A stretch of DNA of 64,000 nucleotides, taken from positions 2,845,501-2,909,500 of the forward strand of contig NZ_FNUC01000003.1 in NCBI RefSeq assembly GCF_900106035.1, written 5' to 3'. The notes beneath the pieces were generated by a model that saw only the letters and a list, made by a program, of their open reading frames with translations, was not told where the DNA came from and made no database searches. Shown here piece after piece: positions 54,749 to 62,057 of the stretch; positions within the stretch are counted from its first letter, which is position 1, and each line of letters begins with the position of its first letter. Source of the stretch: Jiangella alba. GTDB taxonomy: Bacteria > Actinomycetota > Actinomycetes > Jiangellales > Jiangellaceae. A program made the translations under genes and the position numbers.

Positions 54749-56423
54749 CGCAGACCACCCCGTCGTCCACCCGGACGACGTCGGCGTGCCGGGCGATGGT
54801 CTCCGGCCGGTGCGCCACCAGGATCAGCGTCCGCCCGGCCCGGACCCGGTCGACGGCGGTCTCGATGCCGGCCGCGACCGCGGGGTCGAGGTCGGCCGTC
54901 GCCTCGTCGAGGATCAGCACCGCCGGGTCCACCAGCGCGGCCCGGACGATGCCGACCAGCTGCTGCTCCCCCGCCGACAGCGCCGACCCGTACGGCCCGA
55001 CGACGGTGTCCAGCCCGGCCGGCAGCCCGGCCAGCCACGCCGTCAGCCCGAGCCGCTCGACGGCGTCCAGCAGCTCGTCGCGGGTCGGCTCGTGCGGCAC
55101 CAGCGCGAGGTTGTCCGCGAGCGTGCCGCTGACCAGGTGCACCTGCTGCGGGACGAGGACGATGCGCCGGCGCACCTCCGCCTCCGTCGCCGACGCGAGG
55201 TCGACCCCGCCGAACGCGACCGTCCCCGCGTCCGGCCGGTACAGCCCGCTGGCCAGCTTCACCAGCGTGCTCTTGCCCGATCCCGTCGGGCCGGCGATCA
55301 CCACGTGCGCGCCGTGCGGGAACGTCACGTCGACGCCGGCCAGGACGTCGGTGCCGGCGCGGTAGGCGTAGTGGACGCCGCGCACCGTCAGGTCGCCGGA
55401 GGCGGGGAGCGCGGCGCCTTCGGACGGCGAGCGCTCCGCCGTCCGGTCCAGCAGGTCCAGCAGCCGGGCCAGGCTGACGGCGGTCGCCTGCAGCTCGCCG
55501 AAGACCTGCGACAGCCGCAGCACGCCCTCGAAGAGGTTCGCCGTCGCCAGCACGAACACCGCGACCGTGCCGATCGTCACCCGGTCCTGCCCCGCCAGCC
55601 AGGCGCCGGCCACCAGCAGCACCGCCACCGAGAGGCCCTCCAGGAAACCGATCAGCCGCAGCCGCAGCTCGACGTCGACGGTGTGGTCCTCGGCGGCGCG
55701 CAGCTCGGCGTTCTGGGCGGCGAACCGGCGCCGCCGCTCCGGCATGCCGCCCGTCAGGTGCAGTGTCTCGCGCGCGGCCAGCGTCTCGGTGAACGTCGCG
55801 GCGATGCCCGCCCGCCCCGCCGCCACCCGTCCGTACACGGTGGTCGCGTCGCGCCGGAACCAGCGGATCGCCAGCCACGTCGCCGGCAGCGTCACCGCCA
55901 GCGTGATCAGGGTCAGCAGCGGCGAGTACGACACCAGCACGGCCAGCGTCAGCAGCAACGACAGCGACAGGTTCACGACGTCGGGCAGCTGCTGGCGGAC
56001 GAAGTCTGTGACGGTGGCGACCTCGCCGGTGGTGCGCTGCAGCAGGTCGCCGACCCGGTGCGACTCGATGAACCGCAGCGGCGCCGTGGCGATCCGGGCC
56101 ACCGCGGTGTCGCGCAGGTCGCGCACGACCCGCTCGCCGGTCCGCGTCAGCAGCACCTCGGACGTGCGCAGCAGGAAGATCCGCGCGACGACCACCACCG
56201 CCAGCACCGCGACCGCCGTGAACAGCCCGGACCGCGACCGCTGCACCAGCTCGTCGATCGCCCGGCCGATGATCGGGGCCATCGACACCAGCGCGCCGGC
56301 GCTGAGCACGCTGACCGCGAGCGCCAGCAGCGCCTCCCGCCGGTACGGCCGGGCCACGGCGGCGAAGCGCCGGTACACGCCGCGGGTGGACGGCGCCTCC
56401 TCGAGGACGGGCGCGTCAGCCAT
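54741..56423 (-). CDS. ABC half-transporter, second subunit (iron-regulated, siderophore-type pair)
   Basis: The 560-residue protein has an exporter-fold membrane domain (six helices, about 28-310) fused to an ATPase domain with Walker A 'GPTGSGKST' (378-386), Walker B 'VLILDEATADLD' with the catalytic Glu, and H-loop 'VAHRPE'. The signature is 'LSAGEQQ' where LSGGQ is usual. It partners with the upstream gene, whose Walker B is defective; the two defects fall in the same composite site. ATG 56423 overlaps the upstream stop by 8 bp. By context it imports or exports ferric siderophores, as IrtB and YbtQ do. Confidence 0.85.
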   Translation of the reverse strand: MADAPVLEEAPSTRGVYRRFAAVARPYRREALLALAVSVLSAGALVSMAPIIGRAIDELVQRSRSGLFTAVAVLAVVVVARIFLLRTSEVLLTRTGERVVRDLRDTAVARIATAPLRFIESHRVGDLLQRTTGEVATVTDFVRQQLPDVVNLSLSLLLTLAVLVSYSPLLTLITLAVTLPATWLAIRWFRRDATTVYGRVAAGRAGIAATFTETLAARETLHLTGGMPERRRRFAAQNAELRAAEDHTVDVELRLRLIGFLEGLSVAVLLVAGAWLAGQDRVTIGTVAVFVLATANLFEGVLRLSQVFGELQATAVSLARLLDLLDRTAERSPSEGAALPASGDLTVRGVHYAYRAGTDVLAGVDVTFPHGAHVVIAGPTGSGKSTLVKLASGLYRPDAGTVAFGGVDLASATEAEVRRRIVLVPQQVHLVSGTLADNLALVPHEPTRDELLDAVERLGLTAWLAGLPAGLDTVVGPYGSALSAGEQQLVGIVRAALVDPAVLILDEATADLDPAVAAGIETAVDRVRAGRTLILVAHRPETIARHADVVRVDDGVVCVS

Positions 56424-58188
56424 CGATGCTCCCCGCCGTGACCGGGACCCGCAGGTCGATGACGCGGTCGGCGCGGTCGTGCAGCTGCGTCCGGTGCGAC
56501 ACGGCGACGATCGCGGTGTCGGGCAGTTCAGCCCGCAGCCGGTCCAGGATCGCCCGCTCCGTCCCGACGTCGATCGCCGACGTGACGTCGTCGAGCAGCA
56601 GCACGCGTGGCCGACCGAGCAGGGCGCGGGCCAGCGCCAGCCGCTGCACCTGCCCGCCCGACAGCGTCGTCCCCCGCTCGCCGACGGCGGTCTCGTATCC
56701 GGCCGGTAGCGCCCGGACGAACCCGTCGGCGCCCGCGATCCGCCCGGCCCACGCCACTTCCTCGCCGCTCGCGTCGCGGCCGAGCCTGATGTTGTCCGCG
56801 ACGGTGCCCGTGAGCACCAGCGGACGCTGCGGCACGTAGCCGATGCGGGCCCACCACTCGCCGCGGTCCGCCCGGCCCACGTCGACGCCGCCGTACCGGA
56901 CGACCCCCGCCGCGGGCTCGTCCAGCCGCGCGACCACCCGCAACAGCGACGACTTGCCGCTGCCCACCGGACCCCGCAGCACCACCAGCTCACCCGGCGC
57001 CGCGGTCAGTCGCAGCGGCGGGGTGGGTTCGCCGCCACCCCCGGTCCGCGCCGCCAGGTCGTCGAGCAGCAGGTCGCCCCGCTCCGGCAGCACGGCATCG
57101 CCCGTCGTCGGCGGAGTGTGTCGGTGCCCGCCCGTAGGGTGGGCACCCTCCCTAGAGGGGCGGGTCATACCTACCTCCGCCGAGCCGTTCGCGCCCCCGC
57201 CCGCCTCGCCGGCCGCCGCGCCCCCGCCCGTGCCGAGCACCTCGGCGATCCGCGTGCCCGACACCTCGGCCTCGCGGCGGTTCGAGACCAGCAGCACCAG
57301 GAAGCTCAACGCGATGGTGAGCATGGTCATCCACGACGTGTAGGCGATCAGCCCGCCGATGCTCAGCCCACCCGACAGCACCGCCAGCCCACCCGTCAGC
57401 AACCCGGCCGCGATCGCCAGCCGCGGCACCGACGGCGGCACCGACGCCCACCAGGCGGCGAGCCGGGCCAGGGCCAGCGTGTGCACCGTCACGTCGCCGC
57501 TGGCCGCCGCGTGCCGCCGCACCAGGCGGCCGGTGCCGCCCAGTCCGCGCACCGCTCCCGCGGCGGACAACAACTCCTCCACGGCGCCGGACCGGCGCGA
57601 GTGCGCCCCGGCCAGCCGTTCGGCCGCGGCGGCGTACCGCGGCGGGAAGATCAGCTGCGTGACGACGACGAGCGGCGCCATGACGGCCGTGACGATCAGC
57701 AGTCGCGGGTGCAGCGTCGCCACCGCGGGCACCACGACGACGATCGTGCTCAGGGCCAGCGTCCAGTAGGTGAGCTTGTCGACCCAGTCGGCCACGGCCA
57801 GCACGTCCCGCTCGGCCCGCGAGGCGAGGTCGCCGCGGTCGAAGCGGGCGGTCACGGCGCCGTCGACGTCACCGGCGCGAGCGAGCAGGCGCGTGCGCAG
57901 GTCCTGCGCCGTCGCGTTGGCCGCGCGCCGGGTCAGCCGCTCGCCCACCGCGCCGCCGGCCAGCACGACCAGCGCCAGCCCGGCGACGGCCAGGGCCCAG
58001 CCGGCGGTGCGGCCCGGCGCGCCGGCCTCCAGCCCGTCGTCGACGGCGCGCTGCACGAGCGCGGGCGTGGCCAGGTAGCCGAGCTGTCCCGCCAGAGCGG
58101 CGAGCAGGCCGGCGACGAGCACGCGCCGGCGCCGGCGGAACACCTCCCGCAGCAGCCGGCGGCCAGGGGCGCGGGTCCGATCCGCCAT
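56416..58188 (-). CDS. ABC half-transporter, first subunit (degenerate catalytic site)
   Basis: The 590-residue protein has an exporter-fold membrane domain (about 20-305) and an ATPase domain with Walker A 'GPVGSGKSS' (406-414) and signature 'LSGGQVQRLALARAL'. Walker B is 'VLLLDDVTSAID', with Asp for the catalytic Glu. A Gly/Ala-rich linker (320-390) contains a foreign-looking stretch, 'MTRPSREGAHPTGGHRH', encoded by a palindromic DNA segment. It is divergent from the AraC gene with an IdeR box between, and translationally coupled to the second subunit. Likely role: ferric-siderophore transport under iron starvation. Confidence 0.85.
   Translation of the reverse strand: MADRTRAPGRRLLREVFRRRRRVLVAGLLAALAGQLGYLATPALVQRAVDDGLEAGAPGRTAGWALAVAGLALVVLAGGAVGERLTRRAANATAQDLRTRLLARAGDVDGAVTARFDRGDLASRAERDVLAVADWVDKLTYWTLALSTIVVVVPAVATLHPRLLIVTAVMAPLVVVTQLIFPPRYAAAAERLAGAHSRRSGAVEELLSAAGAVRGLGGTGRLVRRHAAASGDVTVHTLALARLAAWWASVPPSVPRLAIAAGLLTGGLAVLSGGLSIGGLIAYTSWMTMLTIALSFLVLLVSNRREAEVSGTRIAEVLGTGGGAAAGEAGGGANGSAEVGMTRPSREGAHPTGGHRHTPPTTGDAVLPERGDLLLDDLAARTGGGGEPTPPLRLTAAPGELVVLRGPVGSGKSSLLRVVARLDEPAAGVVRYGGVDVGRADRGEWWARIGYVPQRPLVLTGTVADNIRLGRDASGEEVAWAGRIAGADGFVRALPAGYETAVGERGTTLSGGQVQRLALARALLGRPRVLLLDDVTSAIDVGTERAILDRLRAELPDTAIVAVSHRTQLHDRADRVIDLRVPVTAGSIDG
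57123..57159. repeat. Double-hairpin palindromic segment inside an ABC transporter linker
   Basis: GGTGCCCGCCC (57123-57133) pairs with GGGTGGGCACC (57137-57147) over 11 bp with one G-T pair. Next to it CCCTC (57146-57150) and GAGGG (57155-57159) form a second small stem around CCTA. Such nested palindromes look intergenic, yet here the frame is kept and translated in the linker. Confidence 0.6.
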
Positions 58189-58230
58189 ACCGGGAACGTC
58201 CTCTCGAGGGGTCGCAGCGTCACCGCCAGG

Positions 58231-58249
58231 TTAGGGTCGGCTAACCTGG
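58231..58249. promoter_or_regulatory. IdeR/DmdR1-type iron box 2
   Basis: TTAGGGTCGGCTAACCTGG matches the IdeR consensus at 15 of 19 positions. It lies between the divergent ABC operon (start 58188) and the AraC gene (start 58311) and can control both. Confidence 0.8.
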
Positions 58250-58310
58250 TGTGGTCCAACCCAGCGGTCACCTCACATCAGGCCGCGGACGTCCACGGTC
58301 GGGAGGTGCG

Positions 58311-59078
58311 GTGTTCGCGCGCGCGTTCGGTGGCGGGCTCGACGGCGCCGAGGAGTTCTGGCTCACCCGGTTCGAGCTGCCCCGGCTGAGCGGCTTCACC
58401 GTCCACGAGCACGCCGAGCACCAGCTGTCCTGGGTGGCGCACGGCCAGCTGGTGGTGGAGGCGGGCGGGACGTGGCTGCTGCCGCCGTCGCAGGCGGTGT
58501 GGATCCCGGCCGGCACCCCGCACGCGCTGCGCGCGACCCGCCCGACCCAGCTGTACTGCCTCTACCTGTGGCCGGCCGACTGCCCCATCGCGTGGACGAG
58601 CACCACCGTCGTCGCCGCCGACCCGATGCTGCGGCAGGTCATGCTCTACCTCGCCCGGCCGGACCTCCCCGACGACGCCGCCCAGCGGGCCCGCGCGCTG
58701 CTGGCCGATCTGCTGCGCCCCGATCTGCCGCAGCAGCCGCGGGACGTCCCGATGCCGGCCGGCGGGCCGGCGCGCGAGCTGGCCGTCGCGCTGGTCCGCG
58801 ACCCCGGCGACCCGCGCGGCCTGCGCGAGTGGGCCGCCGCTCTGCACGTCAGCGAGAAGACGCTGCGCCGCTCGTTCGTGGCCGGTACCGGCATGACGTT
58901 CACCGACTGGCGCACCCAGGTGCGGCTGCGGGCGGCGCTGCCGCTGCTGGCCGACCGGCTACCGGTCGCGGCCGTCGCGGCACGGGTGGGCTACCGCAGC
59001 GTGAACGGGTTCATCAACGCGTTCCGCCGTCACTTCGGGCGGACGCCGGGAAGCTACGCGGCGCTGCTCGGCGCGTGA
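58311..59078 (+). CDS. AraC-family regulator of the iron locus
   Basis: The 255-residue protein has an N-terminal cupin-like sensing domain ('FTVHEHAEHQLSWVAHGQLVVEAGGTWLLPPSQAVWIPAGTPHAL') and a C-terminal double HTH ('LREWAAALHVSEKTLRRSFVAGTGMTFTDWRTQVRLRAAL', 'VAAVAARVGYRSVNGFINAFRRHFGRTPGSY'). GTG 58311 is chosen, with GGAGG 4 nt upstream. The divergent placement to a pair of half-ABC transporters repeats the ybtA-ybtPQ plan, where the AraC protein activates on binding the ferric siderophore (inference by analogy). Confidence 0.9.
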   Translation: MFARAFGGGLDGAEEFWLTRFELPRLSGFTVHEHAEHQLSWVAHGQLVVEAGGTWLLPPSQAVWIPAGTPHALRATRPTQLYCLYLWPADCPIAWTSTTVVAADPMLRQVMLYLARPDLPDDAAQRARALLADLLRPDLPQQPRDVPMPAGGPARELAVALVRDPGDPRGLREWAAALHVSEKTLRRSFVAGTGMTFTDWRTQVRLRAALPLLADRLPVAAVAARVGYRSVNGFINAFRRHFGRTPGSYAALLGA

Positions 59079-59263
59079 TGCTCGTGTGCCAGGCCCATCC
59101 GCTCGGCCCGGCGCATCAGGTCCAGTCGCTCGTCCAGCCAGCCGTCCATCGCCGTCTGGATGCGCAGCAACTCACCCGGGTCGTCGCAGCGCCGGCGGTA
59201 GTCGGCCAGCCACCGCAGCGTCTCGTCGACATAGCGGAGCTTCGCCGCAATCGGCCACGTCAT
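59054..59263 (-). CDS. Small hypothetical protein, 69 residues
   Basis: It begins 'MTWPIAAKLRYVDETLRWLADYRRR' and is predicted to be almost wholly helical, with many Arg and Asp/Glu in a pattern that could form a helical hairpin. A strong GGGGGGAG ribosome site precedes the ATG at 59263, and codon use is normal for the genome. Its last 25 bp overlap the 3' end of the convergent AraC gene. I do not recognise a family. Confidence 0.6.
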   Translation of the reverse strand: MTWPIAAKLRYVDETLRWLADYRRRCDDPGELLRIQTAMDGWLDERLDLMRRAERMGLAHEHHAPSSAA

Positions 59264-59380
59264 CGGCTCCCCCCTCACCCTCTCTGGGGCCAGGTTCCCC
59301 GTTCCGCGCCGAACACACCTCCTCCGCGGCGGGTGAGATCGAGGCGGCGTCGGGTCGTCGCCGGAGCGGTGCCGGCGCAC

Positions 59381-59482
59381 CGAGAGCCCGGCCGTCGACG
59401 AGTCGCTGATCCGGCTCTCCGTCGGCATCGAGGACGTCGGCGACCTCTGGGCCGACCTCTCCGGCGCGCTCGCCACCATCTG
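59381..59482 (+). pseudogene. C-terminal remnant of a Cys/Met-metabolism PLP enzyme
   Basis: The last 33 codons before a TGA read 'DESLIRLSVGIEDVGDLWADL' and 'SGALATI'. This is the highly conserved C-terminal end of cystathionine gamma-synthase / methionine gamma-lyase-type enzymes (RLSVGIEDVEDLIADLEQAL in typical members). Nothing before it matches the rest of the roughly 380-residue enzyme, and there is no start, so this is a relic of a deleted gene. The surrounding 440-bp gap (59264-59705) otherwise holds only the repeats listed below. Confidence 0.7.
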
Positions 59483-59521
59483 ACCGCCACATCGCCGCAG
59501 GCCACGGGCTGTACCGCGGCG

Positions 59522-59586
59522 CCTTTGCAATGAGCACCTATACGCATCCCCGCCGGGGCGATGCGTATAGGTGCTCATTGCAAAGG
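59522..59586. repeat. Long palindrome, 27-bp arms (terminator-like)
   Basis: Arms 59522-59548 and 59560-59586 are perfect complements over 27 bp (left arm begins CCTTTGCAATGAGCAC), with an 11-nt GC-rich loop. It lies between the PLP-enzyme relic and the 3' end of the siderophore-interacting gene. Confidence 0.85.
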
Positions 59587-59613
59587 GGCGCGGCGCCCAC
59601 ACCCCACCGGGAT

Positions 59614-59640
59614 GATGCGTATCGGTGCTCATTGCAAAGG
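59614..59640. repeat. Third copy of the 27-mer arm
   Basis: Direct repeat of the right arm at 59560-59586 with one A-to-C change (ends GCTCATTGCAAAGG). It could pair with the left arm to give an alternative, larger hairpin. Confidence 0.85.
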
Positions 59641-59705
59641 GGCCCGGCGGGGCGCTGCCCGCCATGCCGAGGCGCAGGGCACCCGCGGGAACCGGACGCC
59701 GCGAC

Positions 59706-60575
59706 CTACAGGCCGAGCGTCTCCAGCCGGGCGATGTACTCGTCCTCCTGCTCCTCCTCATCGGCGTCGGTCTCCCAGGGGGCGAGCAGCCACGCCTGGG
59801 TGGCGTCGTCGAGGGCGGCCAGCCGGCGGTTGTACTCGTCGCCGTTGTCGGTCCAGTAGCCGACCACCTTGTACGCCGACGACGGCAGCTTCAGCTCGTG
59901 CCGCAGGTAGCGGCGGGCGTCGCGCAGCACGGCGGTCTCGCCGGCCACCCACACGTAGCCGGAGCCGGCCGGCAGCTCGGCCGCGCGCAGCGCATCGGAC
60001 AACCGGCTGGCGCCGTGCCCGTTGCCGCCGTACAGCCAGGCCACCTCGACGCCGTCGGGCAGCGCGACCCGGTGCGCCGGCGTGGGCACCTCGAGCACGG
60101 CGCGGGTGCGCACCCGCGCCGGTGTGGCCTCCAGCAGACGGACCGCGGCCGGCAGCCCCGCGGCGTCGGCCAGCAACAGCTGCCAGCGCAGGTCCGCGGG
60201 CGGGTCGTACATGCCGGTCGGTGTGTTGACGGTGACGACGTCGCCCGGCGCGGCCGCCCGCGCCCACGTGGCCGCGACCCCGCCGTCGTGCACGACGAAG
60301 TCGATCACCAGCTCGCCGCGGGCGCGGCGGAACTCCCGCACGGTGTAGGTCCGCATCGGCGACGGCTCGGCGCCGTCCGGGTACGTCCACCGGCCGCGCT
60401 CGTCGACGACCGGCAGCACCGGCTCGGCGCCCGGCGGCGGGAAGAAGATGCGCAGGTACTCGTCGCCGACGCCGGTGCTGGCGAACCCGGACAGGCCCGC
60501 GCCGCCGAACACCACCCGCACCATGTCGGCGCAGAGCGGCCGCGCGTCGATCACCTCCGCACGGAAGAACCGCAT
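59706..60575 (-). CDS. Siderophore-interacting protein (FAD/NADPH ferric-siderophore reductase)
   Basis: The 289-residue SIP-family flavoprotein has the FAD-binding 'MRTYTVREF' motif (about 74-82), 'ELVIDFVVHDGGVAATWARAAAPGDVVTV', the C-terminal NAD(P)-binding part with 'YVWVAGETAVLRDARRYLRHEL', and 'YKVVGYWTDNGDEYN'. It reduces ferric siderophores in the cytosol to free iron, the step that in mycobacterial IrtA is fused to the ABC subunit. An iron box stands 30 bp upstream. The C-terminal acidic tail 'DADEEEQEDEY' is unusual. Confidence 0.95.
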   Translation of the reverse strand: MRFFRAEVIDARPLCADMVRVVFGGAGLSGFASTGVGDEYLRIFFPPPGAEPVLPVVDERGRWTYPDGAEPSPMRTYTVREFRRARGELVIDFVVHDGGVAATWARAAAPGDVVTVNTPTGMYDPPADLRWQLLLADAAGLPAAVRLLEATPARVRTRAVLEVPTPAHRVALPDGVEVAWLYGGNGHGASRLSDALRAAELPAGSGYVWVAGETAVLRDARRYLRHELKLPSSAYKVVGYWTDNGDEYNRRLAALDDATQAWLLAPWETDADEEEQEDEYIARLETLGL

Positions 60576-60604
60576 CGGCGCTCCTCGAACCCGACGGACA
60601 AAGG

Positions 60605-60623
60605 TGAGGAAAGCCTAACCTGC
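60605..60623. promoter_or_regulatory. IdeR/DmdR1-type iron box 3
   Basis: On the minus strand the box reads GCAGGTTAGGCTTTCCTCA, about 14 of 19 positions of the consensus and close to box 1. It lies 30-48 bp upstream of the SIP start and overlaps the stop of the amidase gene. Confidence 0.75.
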
Positions 60624-62057
60624 CACCTCCTGGTACGCGATGCCCGCACCGAGGCACACGTCCTCGCGCCAGCACGGCGCCACCAGTTGCAGGCCCACCG
60701 GCAGGCCGGTGCCCGGCGCGCGTCCGCACGGCACCGTCAGCGCCGGGTGCCCGGACACGTTGAACACCGACGTGTTGCGCGCCACCACCGTGGCCAGCAC
60801 GCGGTCGCGCCCGCCCAGCGGCACCGCGTCGACGCCCTCGGGCGGTGCGACGATCGCCGACGTCGCGCAGGCCAGCAGGTCCACGTCGGCGAACAGCGCG
60901 TCGACGGCGCCGGCGAGGACGGTGCGGCAGCGCAGGGCGTGCAGGTAGTCGACGGCGGACAGCGACCGGCCGCCGGTGAGCAGCTGCGCGAACACCGCGC
61001 CGTAGCCGTCGAGGTCGTCGCCGGCGTCGTGCAGAGACGCCGTCTCCGCCGCGACCAGGATGCGCTTGATCGCGTCGGGGTCGATCTCCTCGATCACCGG
61101 CAGGTCGACCGGCACCAGCGTCGCGCCCAGCCCGGCCAGCACCTTCGCCGCGGCGTCGACCAGGGCCAGCACCTCGTCCGACGCGACCCGGAACCAGCCG
61201 CCGAGCACGCCGACCCGCAGCCCGGCCAGCGGCGCGTCGCCCGCCGCCGAAGCCGGCCTCCCCGCCATCGCCGTCGTGGCAGACGCCCCGGCCATCGCCG
61301 TCAGCGCGGCGCCGGCCAGCGCCACCGACGAGGCCAGCGGGCCGGTGTGGTCCATCGTCCAGGTCAGCGGCGGGATGCCGGCACGCGGGACGCGGCCGAG
61401 CGTCGGCTTCAGCCCCACGGCGCCGCACCAGGCGGCCGGCACCCTGATCGAGCCGCCGGTGTCGGTGCCGACGGCCAGCGGCAGCAGCCCGGCGCCGACG
61501 GCCGCGGCCGGGCCGGACGACGACCCGCCGGAGCGGCGGCCCGGGTCCCACGGGTTGCGGGTGCGGCTGTTCGGCCCGGACGCGAACTCGTACGTCGCCA
61601 GCTTGGCCACCAGCACGGCGCCGGCCGCCCGCAGGTTGCGCACCGCCTGCGCCGTCGTGGCCGGCCGGAAGCCCGCGTAGCGGCGCGAGCCGAACGTCGT
61701 CGGCGACCCCTCGACCTGCACGACGTCCTTGACGCCGAACGGCACGCCCTCCAGCGGGCGGGCCGCTCCGGCGGCGAGACGCCGCGCCGACTCCTCCGCC
61801 GCGGCCAGCGCCTCGTCGGCCAGCAGCACCTCGACGGCGCCCAGCTCACGGCCGCGCCCGTCGAGGTCGCCGAGCACCCGCTGGACGGCGCCGACCGGAT
61901 CCGGATCCACGGCCGCCGCCCCCGTGGGGACGAGAGGCGGCGGCGCGGCCCCGACGACGTCGCCGAACGGCACGACCGGGTCGGGAAACAGCGGCAGCCG
62001 GTACCGTCGCAGCGCGGCGACGTCGGACCGCACGTCGGGGTGCGACGGCGCGCTCAC
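60615..62057 (-). CDS. Amidase-signature-family hydrolase
   Basis: The 480-residue enzyme has the full Ser-cisSer-Lys triad: Lys110 in 'GVPFGVKDVV', Ser179 in 'RRSGGSSSGPAAAVGAG' and nucleophile Ser203 in 'TDTGGSIRVPAAWCG'. It hydrolyses a carboxylic amide in the cytosol; relatives include AtzF/allophanate-hydrolase-like and aryl-amide enzymes. GTG 62057 overlaps the stop of the aspartoacylase-like gene (GTGA). It is the last gene of a three-gene operon with two other hydrolases, which suggests stepwise breakdown of an N-acylated or peptide-like nutrient. Substrate unknown. Confidence 0.92.
   Translation of the reverse strand: MSAPSHPDVRSDVAALRRYRLPLFPDPVVPFGDVVGAAPPPLVPTGAAAVDPDPVGAVQRVLGDLDGRGRELGAVEVLLADEALAAAEESARRLAAGAARPLEGVPFGVKDVVQVEGSPTTFGSRRYAGFRPATTAQAVRNLRAAGAVLVAKLATYEFASGPNSRTRNPWDPGRRSGGSSSGPAAAVGAGLLPLAVGTDTGGSIRVPAAWCGAVGLKPTLGRVPRAGIPPLTWTMDHTGPLASSVALAGAALTAMAGASATTAMAGRPASAAGDAPLAGLRVGVLGGWFRVASDEVLALVDAAAKVLAGLGATLVPVDLPVIEEIDPDAIKRILVAAETASLHDAGDDLDGYGAVFAQLLTGGRSLSAVDYLHALRCRTVLAGAVDALFADVDLLACATSAIVAPPEGVDAVPLGGRDRVLATVVARNTSVFNVSGHPALTVPCGRAPGTGLPVGLQLVAPCWREDVCLGAGIAYQEVAG

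Noticed and set aside
59086-59705. Several short open frames in the gap before the SIP gene
   Set aside because: They are Arg/Pro/Ser-rich shadows running through the palindromic repeats; only the PLP-enzyme relic and the 69-residue gene have support.
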